Below, piece by piece: positions 1 to 11,229 of a stretch of DNA of 64,000 nt. How positions within the stretch are numbered: the stretch's first letter is position 1; every line of letters begins with the position of its first letter. The stretch is from assembly GCA_021234155.1 (NCBI GenBank), contig JAJEKV010000004.1, positions 25,773,831 through 25,837,830 of the forward strand. Reading direction: 5' to 3'. Origin of the DNA: Isoetes taiwanensis (lineage: Eukaryota > Streptophyta > Lycopodiopsida > Isoetales > Isoetaceae). The notes below the pieces were generated by a model. That model was not told where the DNA came from and did not search any database. It saw only the letters and a list, made by a program, of their open reading frames with translations. The position numbers were made by a program, and so were the translations under genes.

Positions 1-20
1 TACTCTCTGCTATTCTGCAG

Positions 21-1469
21 ATGGTACCTACATACTTGCAGGTGGTAGGAGCAAATATATTTGCATGTATGATGTAGCAGAACAGGTTATTCTTTGCCTA
101 CCCCATTTCGTATCTGTTTCAAAAAGTTGCGTTTCTTGCAATGTGTTTCTTTTATGCAGGCATTAATTCAGCTTGAACTCATGTTCGATTGCATGCAGGT
201 ATTATTAATAAGATTTCAGATATCACACAATTATGGATTGGATGGTGTTCTGGACTTTTTGAATTCTAAGCGCATGACAGATGCTGGGCCAATAGATTTA
301 ATAGATGACAATGACAGTGATAAGGAAGAGGGGATTGACAGGCAAATAAGGAAATCCCTTGGTCGTGGTCTGCCAGGAGCTGTTGGAAATTTTGCAAGGC
401 CTATTGTGCAAACAAAATCACTTCACCTTAGTCCAACAGGTCGGTCCTGGGCAGCAGCCACAACAGAAGGCTTGCTTATCTATTCAATGGATGACACTCT
501 TACATTCGATCCGACTGATCTTGATATTGACGTTACACCTGAGGTACTTGCTACGGGTTTTTTCATTGCTTTCCTTCCATTTAAAAAGTGCTCCTTATCC
601 ATCTGAGAAACCATGCATGTGCATATCTGAGCAAATTCTCAGATTGTAGCCTGCAATCACTTATTGAATTCGTAAGTGTAACCTTTTCTAATTATCCCTG
701 CTGCAATATGCTGCAGAAGATTGTTTTCCACTCAAATCATGTATAATGTAAGGTTAGTCATAGGAGGCCATGTCTAATTAAAGTCTCTTCTGCTGAGATG
801 GTTTACGTACATTTAATTATCGGGCTTTGTCATGAACATGCTATGGATTATAACCATACCAGGGTCTTCTATCAAAGAGAACCATTCAGAATCTTTTGAT
901 GTAGAGGAAAAATAGGTGGATGACCTCCCATATACTTCTGCTACCTAATTTTTGTGTTTATGTATATTTTCAGGTGATACTGGAAGCGACAAATAATAGA
1001 CAGTATTCACGAGCTTTAGTTTTGGCATTGAGGTTAAATGAAACAGCAATTATTCAAAGTTGCATTGAATCAACTCCTCCAACAGATATAAGAGATGCTG
1101 TGTTGAAGGTTCCAATTTCCTATATCGGACGCTTTATTATGATATTAGCAGAGTTGATTGAGAGATCTCCACATCTAGAGTTCCTGCTTCATTGGTGCCA
1201 GGTTTGTACTTCTACTTTGCAATCGTTGATTATATGATTTTCAAGGTTAACTCAATTGTTAAGTACAGGATATTTGCATTGTGCATGGAAGAGCCATCCA
1301 GCTCCATAATAAGGACTTCCTGCCAGCTATTAAGGCCCTTGCAATGGGACTTACCCGGATACATGAAGAACTTGGAAGCATTTGTACAACAAATCAGTAC
1401 CTTCTGCAGTATCTATGTTGTGTGCCGTCAGTTAAGCAACAAGAGATCCAACTAACTGCAATAGTATAG
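21..1469 (+). CDS. PWP2: Periodic tryptophan protein 2 (PWP2/UTP1), 3' exons, 5' part outside the window
   Basis: Exons at 21-85, 199-543, 974-1201 and 1269-1469 join in one frame (2 + 837 nt, 278 residues, stop at 1467-1469); every intron is GT-AG. The first exon finishes a WD40 blade (GGRSKYICMYD). The second carries the family-specific stretch SHNYGLDGVLDFLNSK, the acidic linker DLIDDNDSDKEEG and a final blade (SPTGRSWAAATTEGLLIYS). Exons 3 and 4 encode the C-terminal Utp12 helical domain (NRQYSRALVLALRLNE, EFLLHWCQ, CIVHGRAIQ). In the family this is a nucleolar scaffold of the UTP-B subcomplex of the small-subunit processome, needed for 18S pre-rRNA cleavage. The upstream WD40 repeats must lie before base 1. 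The exons show no frameshift or internal stop, so the gene is probably functional. Confidence 0.95.
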
Positions 1470-2209
1470 ATTGTTGCAAGGTTGTAAAGTTAAATCTTAG
1501 ATCAGATGGCTAAATCAAGATTTGTTGAGATGCATCATAAGAAGGAAGCATCTTTTTAGCCATTGGTCCAGAAAATTTTGTCACTTGTACAGTTGCCTGA
1601 AATATAAATTCTGGCAGCATTATAGCATACAATATGGTAGCGCAGTGGCATCGCCACCACACATGCAGCTAAGATATGAGTCATTGGTTATGATTTGTGT
1701 GTTACGGAAGTCCTTGGGAAGTTTTTTGAGCGGGCATGAATAAGTTTCTGGCATCAAAATGGCCGTTCTATCTGACTCTATAGATTGAGGGCAAAGAATA
1801 TCAAATCTTTTACAGAAAGATTCATAAGATGCATTCACATTACCTGCTTTTATCTTTCGCATTGCACAATTCTATGTCTCTAGATATTGAATATAGTTTG
1901 ACAAAATTATCCTCGTTTATTCAAGCTGTCTAAAAGTAACTTCAATACAAACCCAAAGGACTGAATGTGCTGCTGCACTTGGCATGTCTCCATATGAACT
2001 TCAATACATGTCCAATAAACCCAAAGGACTTGTTGGGCAATGCATATGGTGTGGAACTTGTCTAGTGGAAGAAAAAGGAAGGAATTTGTTGAATGCATGA
2101 CGTGGTAGAGCATGATCCAATTTTGTCCTCATGGAAGTGATGCACAGGAGAAACAAATCTTGGGCATCTTCTACATCAACTTCTGACTTTTTTTATCGTA
2201 ATTTTCACC
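1470..2209. other. PWP2 3' UTR and flank, no gene seen
   Basis: No coding signal is recognised on either strand. It presumably holds the PWP2 3' UTR. A phrase around 'aaacccaaaggact' occurs twice within 60 bases (about 1948-2030), a small local duplication. Confidence 0.5.
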
Positions 2210-2275
2210 AGCATATTTTCAATCATTCAAGGGTTGCCACCCTTGAATGATTGAAAATATGCTCCAGGGCCCTGG
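2210..2275. repeat. Perfect 24-bp inverted repeat (hairpin) plus a 12-bp palindrome
   Basis: Bases 2210-2233 are the exact reverse complement of 2240-2263, with a 6-base loop (ttgcca). The separate palindrome ccagggccctgg follows at 2264-2275. No mismatch is seen in the 24-bp stem, which is rare in the old, diverged DNA around it. It lies between the PWP2 3' flank and a LINE fragment. Confidence 0.85.
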
Positions 2276-2349
2276 AGCAAGTCAAAACAACACATTACAA
2301 GCAAAGACATAAATCCACATTAGAACGGAGGGTTGCGGTACCTCACGCT

Positions 2350-2830
2350 CACATCCGCCGATGAAAAACGCAGGCATATCACCTCCATTCGCACAGTGCC
2401 CACCATCTCCTGGATTGAGACAGTCGATGGATTGGGGAGCCACGCCGGGATAGGGTTTGTCGGTCACGCCGACGGGAGTCATGGAGGATGAGTGTCACAC
2501 TTTCCGTAGCCGCCCAAGATATGATCGATTCGGACACGCTATGCTCAGCTGATTAGACCCGATGAGCCGCTACACATGATATCGGGCGACTTCGCAGCGC
2601 CACCGAATCATACATTCGTGAAGTACTCGACTTGAGGGCTCGGATATGCCCCCAGCCAACCATTTAATCGTTGTCGCTAGCCTTATTGTCGCCACTAAGT
2701 TTTTTGAAAACCCTCGCCGGGGGGTTTTTAATCCCGACAATAATATGATCTGCTGCGCTTTTTGTATTGGGTCCCATAGGCCGATTGGTCTCCGTGGACG
2801 ATAAAAACAATTCTATTCTATTCTATTCTT
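2350..2830 (+). mobile_element. 5'-truncated LINE fragment: zinc-finger C terminus, 3' UTR and TTCTA tail
   Basis: The decayed frames resemble the end of the LINE polyprotein. An alternate-frame DRWIGEPR-like phrase and MEDECHTFRSRPRYDRF match the C-terminal zf-RVT zinc region, and the same phrases occur in the minus-strand fragment at 4241-4949. The 3' UTR holds a short GC stem (ccctcgccggggggtttt near 2710-2730), then ggccgattggtctccgtgga and cgataaaa (about 2779-2806), then a (TTCTA)n tail to 2830. The same terminus recurs at 4247, 11478, 13375 and 26751. Frames are broken, so it is inactive. Confidence 0.75.
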
Positions 2831-4240
2831 AAAAAACAACTCGTGTTGACTATGACTTTGTTGTTGGTGCCATAAGAGATGTTCCACGCCTTAGTTAGAA
2901 CTAATCAAGGGAATGTATCTCCTTATAATTGTAAACTTGATGTTTGTGGCAGATGTTCCATGCCTTAACGTGCCCGAAATGCTAAACTGTATAAATATAA
3001 CTTATGATTTTGGAAGCTTTTTGCTTGTATTCATAGTAAAATACCTATTTTAATTGGCCGGTGGATCCCCGAGATAACGAAAACGTAAGTGGTATTCTCG
3101 GAGTTCGGTACTTCGTATTTATCCCCATTATAATGCAAACCTGGGTTTGCCATGTCATCTAACTGGTTCCCAATCTATCTCCGAACGATACCATTCCCAT
3201 TGCCGTGGAGGAACTAGTTTCTTTGGCGAGCCATGACAAAACTCCAAGACTGAAGCTACAAGACAAATATAGCCGGTAGAGGACAAATCGAAGCTTGCTA
3301 GAAGACAAAACCAAGGCCCGGACTTGGGGCCGGAAGTCCTTGAGGACTTCAAGAAAGAGAAGGTGCCCTGGACTCGTCAGCGGAACTCCGGTGCCTTGAA
3401 GGTAATGGGAATTCTTTCTTCCTGGCTGCGTTTTCCATGTGGCAAAATCAGGCCTAGATAACGGCCTAATGGCGATGCGCCCTCAGGTATGGCCTTAGGT
3501 TCTATTAAGGCAGCAATGGCTTCTGTCGGAAGCCACACTCCACATCAGTTCCTCTTCTGGAGCTCTTCAGGATTCAAAATTGGGGTGTAGATAGTTATTT
3601 TGCAGAGTTTCAGAGTTTCGCACGTTGTTTTATTTTGATGTTCTTTCTTGCATTCTTTCTTTCTTTTATTCCATGATGCACTAGAAGAGGATCATAGCAG
3701 TAACCCATCATTAAGGGTGGCTGCTATGTCCAGAAGAGCATTGGCATCTTGTTTGGGTCCCAGGCTTTATTCTGTGTACTAGTTTGTATCGTTATTGTTT
3801 TTTAAATGAAACATTGACTTTACTTAGAACTATTACATTGGTTTTTTGGATGGCCTCCTTATAAAGCGGGTCAAAATGAGGCAACCCCATTTTGCAGCAA
3901 ACAAATCAGAGGCTACCTCGTGGAATATCCTACAGGATATATCACGATCTAGTGGTTCAAAAAATTCTCAAAGCACCCCAAACGATAAATCCTTTAGGAG
4001 AAGGATAATGATAAATCTCTTGGGAGGGGGATTCATAAAATAAACGCGAAATCACTAAAATGCCCCCAACAAGTTTTGACAATTATGATATTGCCTTTAA
4101 ATGTTTCGAAATTACTTTGATTCAACTAAGAACACTTCATTAAAATAGACATATAGATAATTTACCGTATTGCCAAACTTAATTACCAAAATGCCATATC
4201 ATAATCAATCTACACTAAACTTTAAATTAAATAAAAAAAA
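2831..4240. other. Intergenic, no recognisable gene
   Basis: Short open stretches (for example about 3150-3350 and 3846-4043) show no recognised domain. Around 3180-3360 a faint + reading (AVEELVSLASHDKTPRLKLQD) could be an older element ORF, but I could not match it to a family. This segment separates two LINE 3' ends that point toward each other. Confidence 0.4.
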
Positions 4241-4949
4241 AAGAACGATTTTTATCATCCACGAGACCAATCGGCCTATATGACCCAATAAAAGAGCAAC
4301 AAACTTATTATCATGCAGGTTAAAACCCCCGAGAAGGGTTTTCGAGGGAGAAACTGCGGGCGCATAAGAATGTCTTAAACTATACTGTGTATACATCATC
4401 ATGAAATATATGTATATATACATGTCAAGTGTGTGCCCGAGGACATAACTGATCTCGCATATCCATGACGTCCTGAAGGTATGATCCCAAAGATCCGTCT
4501 TAAGCCGTGCTCAATGTCACATGTAACAGCTGACCAGGCCTGACCAACTCAGCATAGCACGTCCAGATTTGACCATATGATGGCAGCTTTGAAGGGTATG
4601 ATATTCATCCTCAATGACTCCCATTTGACAGCATTGATAAAGCCTCTTCTAGGCGTGGCTCACCAATCCATCTATCCATCTCAATTCGAAGATGATGTGC
4701 CTCTGTGCGAATGGAGGCAATGAGACTGTGCCTTTTTATAGGCAAATGGGTACGCTGGTAGCATTGCGTGCCCCATTCCAATATGGGATTTATGTGGCGC
4801 TGGTAATGTGAGGTCTTGACCTGTTCAAGGGCATTGGCATCCCAGAGCTTGTTGAGGAAGCAAGCGCCAAGATATTGCCTCAAGATATGGCGATCTGCCT
4901 CTGTTTGCACATATATGCACCTATGCTCCTGCACATTCCATCTAGCCAA
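4241..4949 (-). mobile_element. LINE fragment: C-terminal zinc region and 3' UTR
   Basis: On the minus strand a 112-residue ORF (4949 to 4611) contains SLIASIRTEAHHLRIEMD and DRWIGEPRLEE, and after a frameshift CCQMGVIEDEYHTLQSC, a C-x2-C...H-x4-C pattern of the zf-RVT domain of plant LINE polyproteins. The 3' UTR then has a GC stem (about 4325-4350) and the conserved end near 4247-4277 (rc: ggccgattggtctcgtgg, gatgataaaaat), finishing in a T/A-rich tail near 4232-4245. It is the same family as 2350-2830, tail to tail with it. Reverse transcriptase is not seen in this copy. Confidence 0.75.
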
Positions 4950-5189
4950 CCATTAAGCTCTCTTTTTCCTCTAGCAGGCCTTGAGGCACTGCGACCCCAT
5001 TGTCATGATATAAGCTACGTTAGGGAGACAGACATCGCCATATTGACCACCTTTTGAAAATAGACACAATGTGACGATCAAGGGCCACCCTTTAGAAACC
5101 CGTCCCTGCAACAGAATTTGATATGGGAGTGTGGACCTCACCCTCAGTGCTCGTACCAAGAAGGCTTTCTGCACTTGATGAACCAGGCG

Positions 5190-6790
5190 GCCAACAAGGG
5201 CTGCCACATAATTGGAAAGTAAATAGAGTTTTCCCCATTCATAAATCTGGAGACAAAAACAATGTACGAAACTACCGGACTATATTGATTGGCGACATGT
5301 TTTCAAAACCGCTGGCGGCCTATTAGAAAAGAAACTCGCTTATTGGGCTAGAGAATGGGAAGAGGGCTAATTGCCGCGGGTTTTAGAAAGCAAAGATTGC
5401 ACCCTTGACCATGCTCTTAGCTTGAGGGCAACTGATTGAGCAGTAAAAAACCAACGACATGCTCATCTATCGCATTCATAGACTTTACAAAAAGCCTTCA
5501 CACAAATTGGAGGGATTTGGGATTGAGAATGGAGTAGATTGAGTACCAAAACCTATTCGAGGCCATCTCGCAAGCTATATTCGAGGTAATAGTGAAACTT
5601 TCACCAAATTTGAGGATGAAATCAATGAAGACTATAGGTGTATGCGGCAAGGATGCCCATTGTCTCCGACATTGTTTGGCTTATACATAGATGAGCTTGA
5701 GGAGTGGTTGAGCGCACAGGGTTTATCTGGTTCCAGGTTGGGTAATTTCCTTGTGCAATTACTTCTTTATGCTGATGATGTAGTTTTGATAGCGCATAAA
5801 ACCAGGGGCCTTCAATCTCATCTTGATAACTGGCCACTTTTTTTTTAATTAAGGCACATGAAGGTCAACATGTGCAAATCGAAAGTGATGATTGTGGGAA
5901 CAATAAGGTGCCGAAGTTTCACATACAAAAATGAAAAGTTGGAGATAGTAGACACTTATAAATATCTGGGATTAGAATTTTCAGCCAAGTACAGTTGGAA
6001 GGAATGTGTCACGAAGCGGATTCAAGGAGGCAAGACAGCCCTCTACAACATGTTATCTAGATGCCATAGTCGTCTCTCATGGATTGGGGTCTCAAAAAGA
6101 TCTTGTTTAAGACATTGGTGCAGATAGTTGATCCCAGTATGGTTCCCCTCGATTTGGGGCCCTAGATCTCGTTAGGCCCGATGGTCTCAAGTGGAAAACA
6201 ATATAAAAACATTTCTCCGTGAAGAATTGGGCATTAAATCCCAAATCCCTTATGCACATCACCGGCCGTAGTAGGTGGCATGCTCCTCTTGAAGTTGAGG
6301 CCTTATATCGACCCTTAAATTTTGTTATGAGGATCCACAAGGACCCGAGATGGACCGTTGTCCAAGTTAGCTCTATCTCAATCTAAAACGCCGGGATGGT
6401 ACCATGATGTGAATGTATGGGAGAGGTGGGGATATCCTTACATCATTTACCGAATCTTGACCTAGGTGCCGATTTAGTGCGCATGTGTCGAGATCGGCCT
6501 CGGGTGGAGAAGGGTTCACGATGGTTAAATATATCTCGGACATAAATCCCTCATTGGTATATAATGAGCAAAACTATCCGAGAGCCCAAAATCCCCGTGA
6601 TATCCAGCAAAGACATTGCCGATACGTAACCACCGCACCACCTTACATGTGGAAACAAAAGGTGGTCAAGACTCCAAGGGAAGAGAGATTTGTAAGGTTT
6701 GTGGCATGAACATAGTCGAAGACTTAAACCCACACATTCTGTTGCTTTCAAAGATAATGAAGAGATTCGAGATAAGTTCAGATCAATGAT
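5190..6790 (+). mobile_element. Degenerate LINE reverse transcriptase fragment
   Basis: Broken + strand frames follow the order of a non-LTR reverse transcriptase: NWKVNRVFPIHKSGDKNNVRNYR (finger region, 5207-5280), RQGCPLSPTLFGLYIDELEEW (5645-5710), then LLLYADDVVLIAHKT (5764-5808) with the YADD catalytic motif, then a thumb region (MKVNMCKSKVMIVG, YKYLGLEFS, 5858-5990). A decayed zinc region (ICKVCGMNIVEDL) lies near 6690-6730. Stops and frameshifts occur throughout (about 5324, 5849, 6127), so the copy is dead. No endonuclease domain precedes it. Confidence 0.85.
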
Positions 6791-6799
6791 GTTGATTTT

Positions 6800-7290
6800 T
6801 TCTTGTTAGATGGGGACCTTATGACATCGGGTCTTTATTTTAAAACTATAGAAGCACATCGCTTCTAGTTTTAAAAATTTGAACAAAATTTTTCTCAGAT
6901 GCATTCGCCCCATGGCCTTCAAGGTCCTAAGTGGGTATGGATCAATTTCAATTATTATTATTATCAAGTCATTCCAGTTAATGAGAGACACTACTGGGCC
7001 CCATACTTCAACCCCGTATAAAAGGACATGCTCCACTAAGACCTTGAACAAAAGGATCGATGATGGGTCCAATCATACGCCTCAAGTGACTATTGCTATT
7101 GTTCCAGTATTGCATATAGTGCCTTCCAGCCCGCCATCACTTGTAGCCGTATGGATGTGTCCTCGTGCATAGTATAAGAAAACTCCACTCCCAAATAGTT
7201 GTATGTGGGTGCCACTTCCACATACATTGGGTTTAAATTAAGGAAAAACATACATTGGAGAGGTATCATAAAGGATAGATACATATTATT
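6800..7290 (-). mobile_element. LINE reverse transcriptase C-terminal fragment (minus)
   Basis: Two overlapping minus frames read EVAPTYNYLGVEFSYT, GWKALYAILEQ and then LVEHVLLYGVEVWGPV. These are the family's conserved 'YKYLGVEFS' and 'PVLLYGCEVWG' segments just after the thumb of a LINE RT. An ATT microsatellite (6950-6963) has expanded inside the frame. It abuts the + strand LINE at 5190-6790 head-on, so it is a separate insertion or an inverted piece. Confidence 0.75.
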
Positions 7291-7596
7291 TTAATGTCGC
7301 CCTACAAGTGCGCAATGACACCTTCCACAATGGTGATGCTTCTTTTCTAAATATGGAACTTTTTTATCAATTGAGGAAAAACCTTTTCTTTTTCAAGATA
7401 CATGTGGAACTTGTTATCAATTAAGAAAAAACATACATTGGAGAGCTATCATAACAGATAGGTATTATGTAACGCCCACGAAGAGTTATGGAATAGAACT
7501 ATACATAATGTGACCCTAGGTCGTTTTGAACTCGAGATGTAGCAATTCTATGACTTGTGTATTTAACAAAAGAAAGAAAATAACTTCTATAATAAT

Positions 7597-10073
7597 ATGT
7601 AGCAAAATAACAGGGGGTTCCACGGGGATTTGATATGGATGTAAAAATAACAATTCCTGAAACCATAAACCATATATCCCTAAAACAATTGAATGGGTTG
7701 TTATAAAAAAAAAAACATAGAATCAAGATAAAAAATAATCACATTAACACATTGGGTACATTGGTTAAAGTAGTCTTATTAGAGCATTGAGTTACTTTGG
7801 TAGAGGTTCAAGCCCCCGTATTTCATATTCTAAAATCTTAGGCAAAGCCGTATAGAGGTTCAATATTCCCTCAAAACCTTAGGCGAAATCGTATTTCATA
7901 TTTCAAAATCATAGGCGCCTCCAATCATAAATGACTATAAGCGAAATGAGAGGTGCCTAGAGGCTCCAACATACGATCTGGGTCGTAGGATCGACGAATC
8001 CGATGACTGTGATAGTCCAGGGTGCACCTTGTTTAGAATATGTAGCAAAATAACAGGGGGTTCCAGGGGGATTTGATATGGATGTAAAAATAACAATTCC
8101 TGAAACCATAGACTATATATCCCTAAAACAATTGAATGGGTTGTTATAAGAAAAAACATAGATTCAAGATAGAAAATAATCATATTAACTCACTGGGTAC
8201 ATTGGTTAAAGTAGTCTTATTAGAACGTTGAGTTATTTTGGTAGAGGTTCAAGCCCCCCTATTTCATATTCTAAAATCTTTGGCAAAGGCGTATAGAGGT
8301 TCGATATTCCCTCAAAACCTTAGGCGAAATCGTATTTCATATTTCAAAATCATTTCCTGAAACCATAGACCATATATCCCTAAAACAATTGAATGGGTTG
8401 TTATAAAAAAAAACATAGATTCAAGATAAAAAAATAATCACATTAACTCACTGGGTACATTGGTTAAAGTAGTCTTATTAGAACATTGAGTTATTTTGGT
8501 AGAGGTTCAAGCCCCCGTATTTCATATTCTAAAATCTTAGGCAAAGCCGTATAGAGGTTCGATATTCCCTCAAAACCTTAGACGAAATCGTATTTCAAAT
8601 ATTTCAAAATCATAGGCGCCTCCAATCATAAATGACTATAAGCGAAACGAGAGGTGCCTAGAGGCTCCAACATACGATTTGGGTCATATGATCGACGAAT
8701 CCAACAATTGTGATAGTCCAGGGTGCACCTCGTTTAGAATATGAATATGTAGCAAAATAACAGGGGGTTCCGGGGGATTTGATATGGATGTAAAAATAAC
8801 AATTCCTGAAACCATAGACCATATATCCCTAAAACAATCGAATGGGTTGTTATAAAAAAAAAACATAGATTCAAGATAAAAAATAATCACATTAACTCAC
8901 TGGTACATTGGTTAAAGTAGTCTTATTAAAACATTGAGTTATTTTGGTAGAGGTTCAAGACCCCGTATTTCATATTCTAAAATCTTAGACAAAGCCGTAT
9001 AGAGGTTCGATATTCCCTCAAAACCTTAGGCGACATCGTATTTCAAATTTCAAAATTATAGGCGCCTCCAATCATAAATGACTATAAGCAAAACGGGAGG
9101 TGCCTAGAGGCTCCAACATACGATTTGGGTCGTAGGATCGACGAATCCGACAACTGTGATAGTCCAGGGTGCACCTCGTTTACATTATGAATATGTAGCA
9201 AAATAACAGCGGGTTCCAGGGGATTTGATATGGATGTAAAAATAACAATTCCTGAAACCATAGACCATATATCCCTAAAACAATTGAATGGGTTGTTATA
9301 TAAAAAAAAAAACATAGAGTCAAGATAAAAAATAATCACATTAACTCACTGGGTACATTGGTTAAAGTAGTCTTATTAGAACATTGAGTTATTTTGGTAG
9401 AGGTTCAAGACCCCGTATTTCATATTCTAAAATCTTAGGCAAAGCCGTATAGAGGTTCGATATTCCCTCAAAACCTTAGGCGAAATCATATTTCAAATTT
9501 CAAAATCATAGGCGCCTCCGACTATAAGCAAAACGGGAGGTGCCTAGAGGCTCCAACATATAATGATCACGGGTCGGGATCGTGTTTAATCCGAATCGCG
9601 TGATAGTCCAGGGTGCACCTCGTTTAGAATATGAATATGTAGCAAAATAACAAGGGGTTCCAGGGGGATTTGATATGGATGTAAAAATAACAATTCCTCA
9701 AATCATAGACCATATATCCCCAAAACAATCGAATGGGTTGTTATAAAAAAAACATAGATTCAAGATAAAAAATAATCACATTAACTCACTGGGTACATTG
9801 GTTAAATTAGTCTTATTAGAACATTGAGTTATTTTGGTAGAGGTTCAAGACCCCGTATTTCATATTCTAAAATCTTAGGCAAAGCCGTATAGGGTTCGAT
9901 ATTCCCTCAAAACCTTAGGCGAAATCGTATTTCAAATTTCAAAATCATAGGCGCCTCCAATCATAAATGACTATAAGCGAAATGGGAGGTGCCTAGAGGC
10001 TCCAACATATGATCAGGGTCGTAGGATTGACGAATTCGACGACTGTGATAGTCCAGGGTGCACCTCGTTTAGA
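7597..10073. repeat. Satellite array, about 444-bp unit, five to six copies, tRNA-like box in each
   Basis: Units start at the phrase atgtagcaaaataacag near 7597, 8040, 8747, 9193 and 9637; the interval 8040-8747 holds one partial plus one 5'-truncated unit. Each unit runs through an A-rich run, then gggtacattggttaaagtag (A-box-like), a B-box-like ggttcaagccc (7805-7815 in the first copy), then ggcgcctcc / gaggtgcc complementary pairs, and ends in gtgcacctcgtttaga. Copies look mutually close apart from indels, which implies recent amplification. Minus-strand ORFs of about 70-90 residues recur with the period and are by-products of the repeat. Confidence 0.9.
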
Positions 10074-10471
10074 TAAGTTTTTTTAAGTAAGGGACTCCTA
10101 GAGTCATAGTCTATCCAAGTATAGTCTTCATAGACCACATCCTTGATGGAACTATTTCTCTTCATCATGAATCCTCCCAAGTGCTATTCTCGTGGCTGCA
10201 AGATCAAATTAAACTACTGCACCTATGAAGAACCAATATTATCGATGGAGGAACAGATGGTTGGGGATATGAGAATCAAGGAAAGATGAGGCCATTGTGA
10301 AGAGGTAATTGTATCTTAAGATGAAATTGTCAGTTGTACCCATGACAAATAGGTCTGCATATGCAAATGATCATATCTCGAGTTTTACTACACATTTTTG
10401 GATGATTTTTGAAATTGATGACAGAAAAAAGTTGTAGGCATATGTGAGAAAAAATTGGTCTACTTTGGAAC
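10074..10471. other. Spacer between satellite and foldback element
   Basis: Nothing recognisable is seen on either strand in these 400 bases. Confidence 0.4.
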
Positions 10472-10897
10472 TGAGATGATGGAGAAAAACAGGTTCAAAG
10501 TGGATAAAACATTCTATCAGTGTCCCAGAAAACCAGCAAGCAGCTTTTTTGGATGTCGAGCTTTATGAGGGTTTTTTGCATGATTGCAACTGGCACGGTT
10601 CTGAATAAGGCCTAAGATCATGTGTAGAATATGAAATTATAGTTTGGATCACAAGAAGTATCTCTGTAATAACAGATATACTTCTCATGATAACTTACTA
10701 CAGAGACTTACCATGATCCAAACTATAATTTTATCTTTTGCACATGATCTTAGACTCTAATTAGACCCGTGCCAGTTGCAATCATGCAAAAAACCCTCAT
10801 AAAGCTCGAGATCCAAAAAATTGCGTGCTGGTTTTCTGGGACAGTTCACTTACAGAATTTTTGATCCATTTTGAACTCGTTTTTCTCCATTATCTCG
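10472..10897. repeat. Long foldback (MITE-like) element with arms of about 200 bp
   Basis: The left half (gatggagaaaaacaggttca..., 10477 on) is matched in reverse order by the right half (...tgaactcgtttttctccat, to 10890). Pairing continues through ccagaaaaccagcaagcag / gctggttttctgg, atgagggttttttgcatgat / atcatgcaaaaaaccctcat and aaattatagtttggatca / tgatccaaactataatttt. The loop is only some 20-30 bases near 10675-10700. There is no coding capacity. The structure fits a non-autonomous foldback or MITE, or a recent inverted duplication. I did not find a convincing target duplication. Confidence 0.85.
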
Positions 10898-10904
10898 TTA
10901 GGCG

Positions 10905-11040
10905 GTCTGGTTATGTTGGTCAAAGCATTCTTATTAAGACATTGAATTATTTTGGTAAAGGTTCAGAGGAAATATACAATCTGGACTGTAAGATCGGTGG
11001 ATTCGATGACTGAGGTAGTTTAGGGCGCACCTCGTTTAAA
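10905..11040. repeat. Diverged relic of the 444-bp satellite unit
   Basis: The sequence gttggtcaaagcattcttat, a decayed B box (ggttcagagg) and gtttagggcgcacctcgttt follow the order of the satellite unit with many substitutions and a large internal deletion. It is an older orphan copy beyond the foldback element. Confidence 0.65.
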
Positions 11041-11229
11041 ATATATAGCACCATGATAGAACCATGTGAAGCCATGAGCTTATTTCAAAACATCATGGAA
11101 AAGCCATGTCATATAACATGATGTGATTCCTCTTCAAAGCCTTGGTGAAATAACTCCATGTGCTAATATAGGTTTTATATGCGTCAAATGAAAAGAATTG
11201 TCTTTATCATGACGATGAAAAGTCATATT

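Noticed and set aside
7754-7820. Functional tRNA gene in the satellite unit
   Set aside because: B-box-like and weak A-box-like blocks exist, but no acceptor stem closes and no proper anticodon arm forms by eye.
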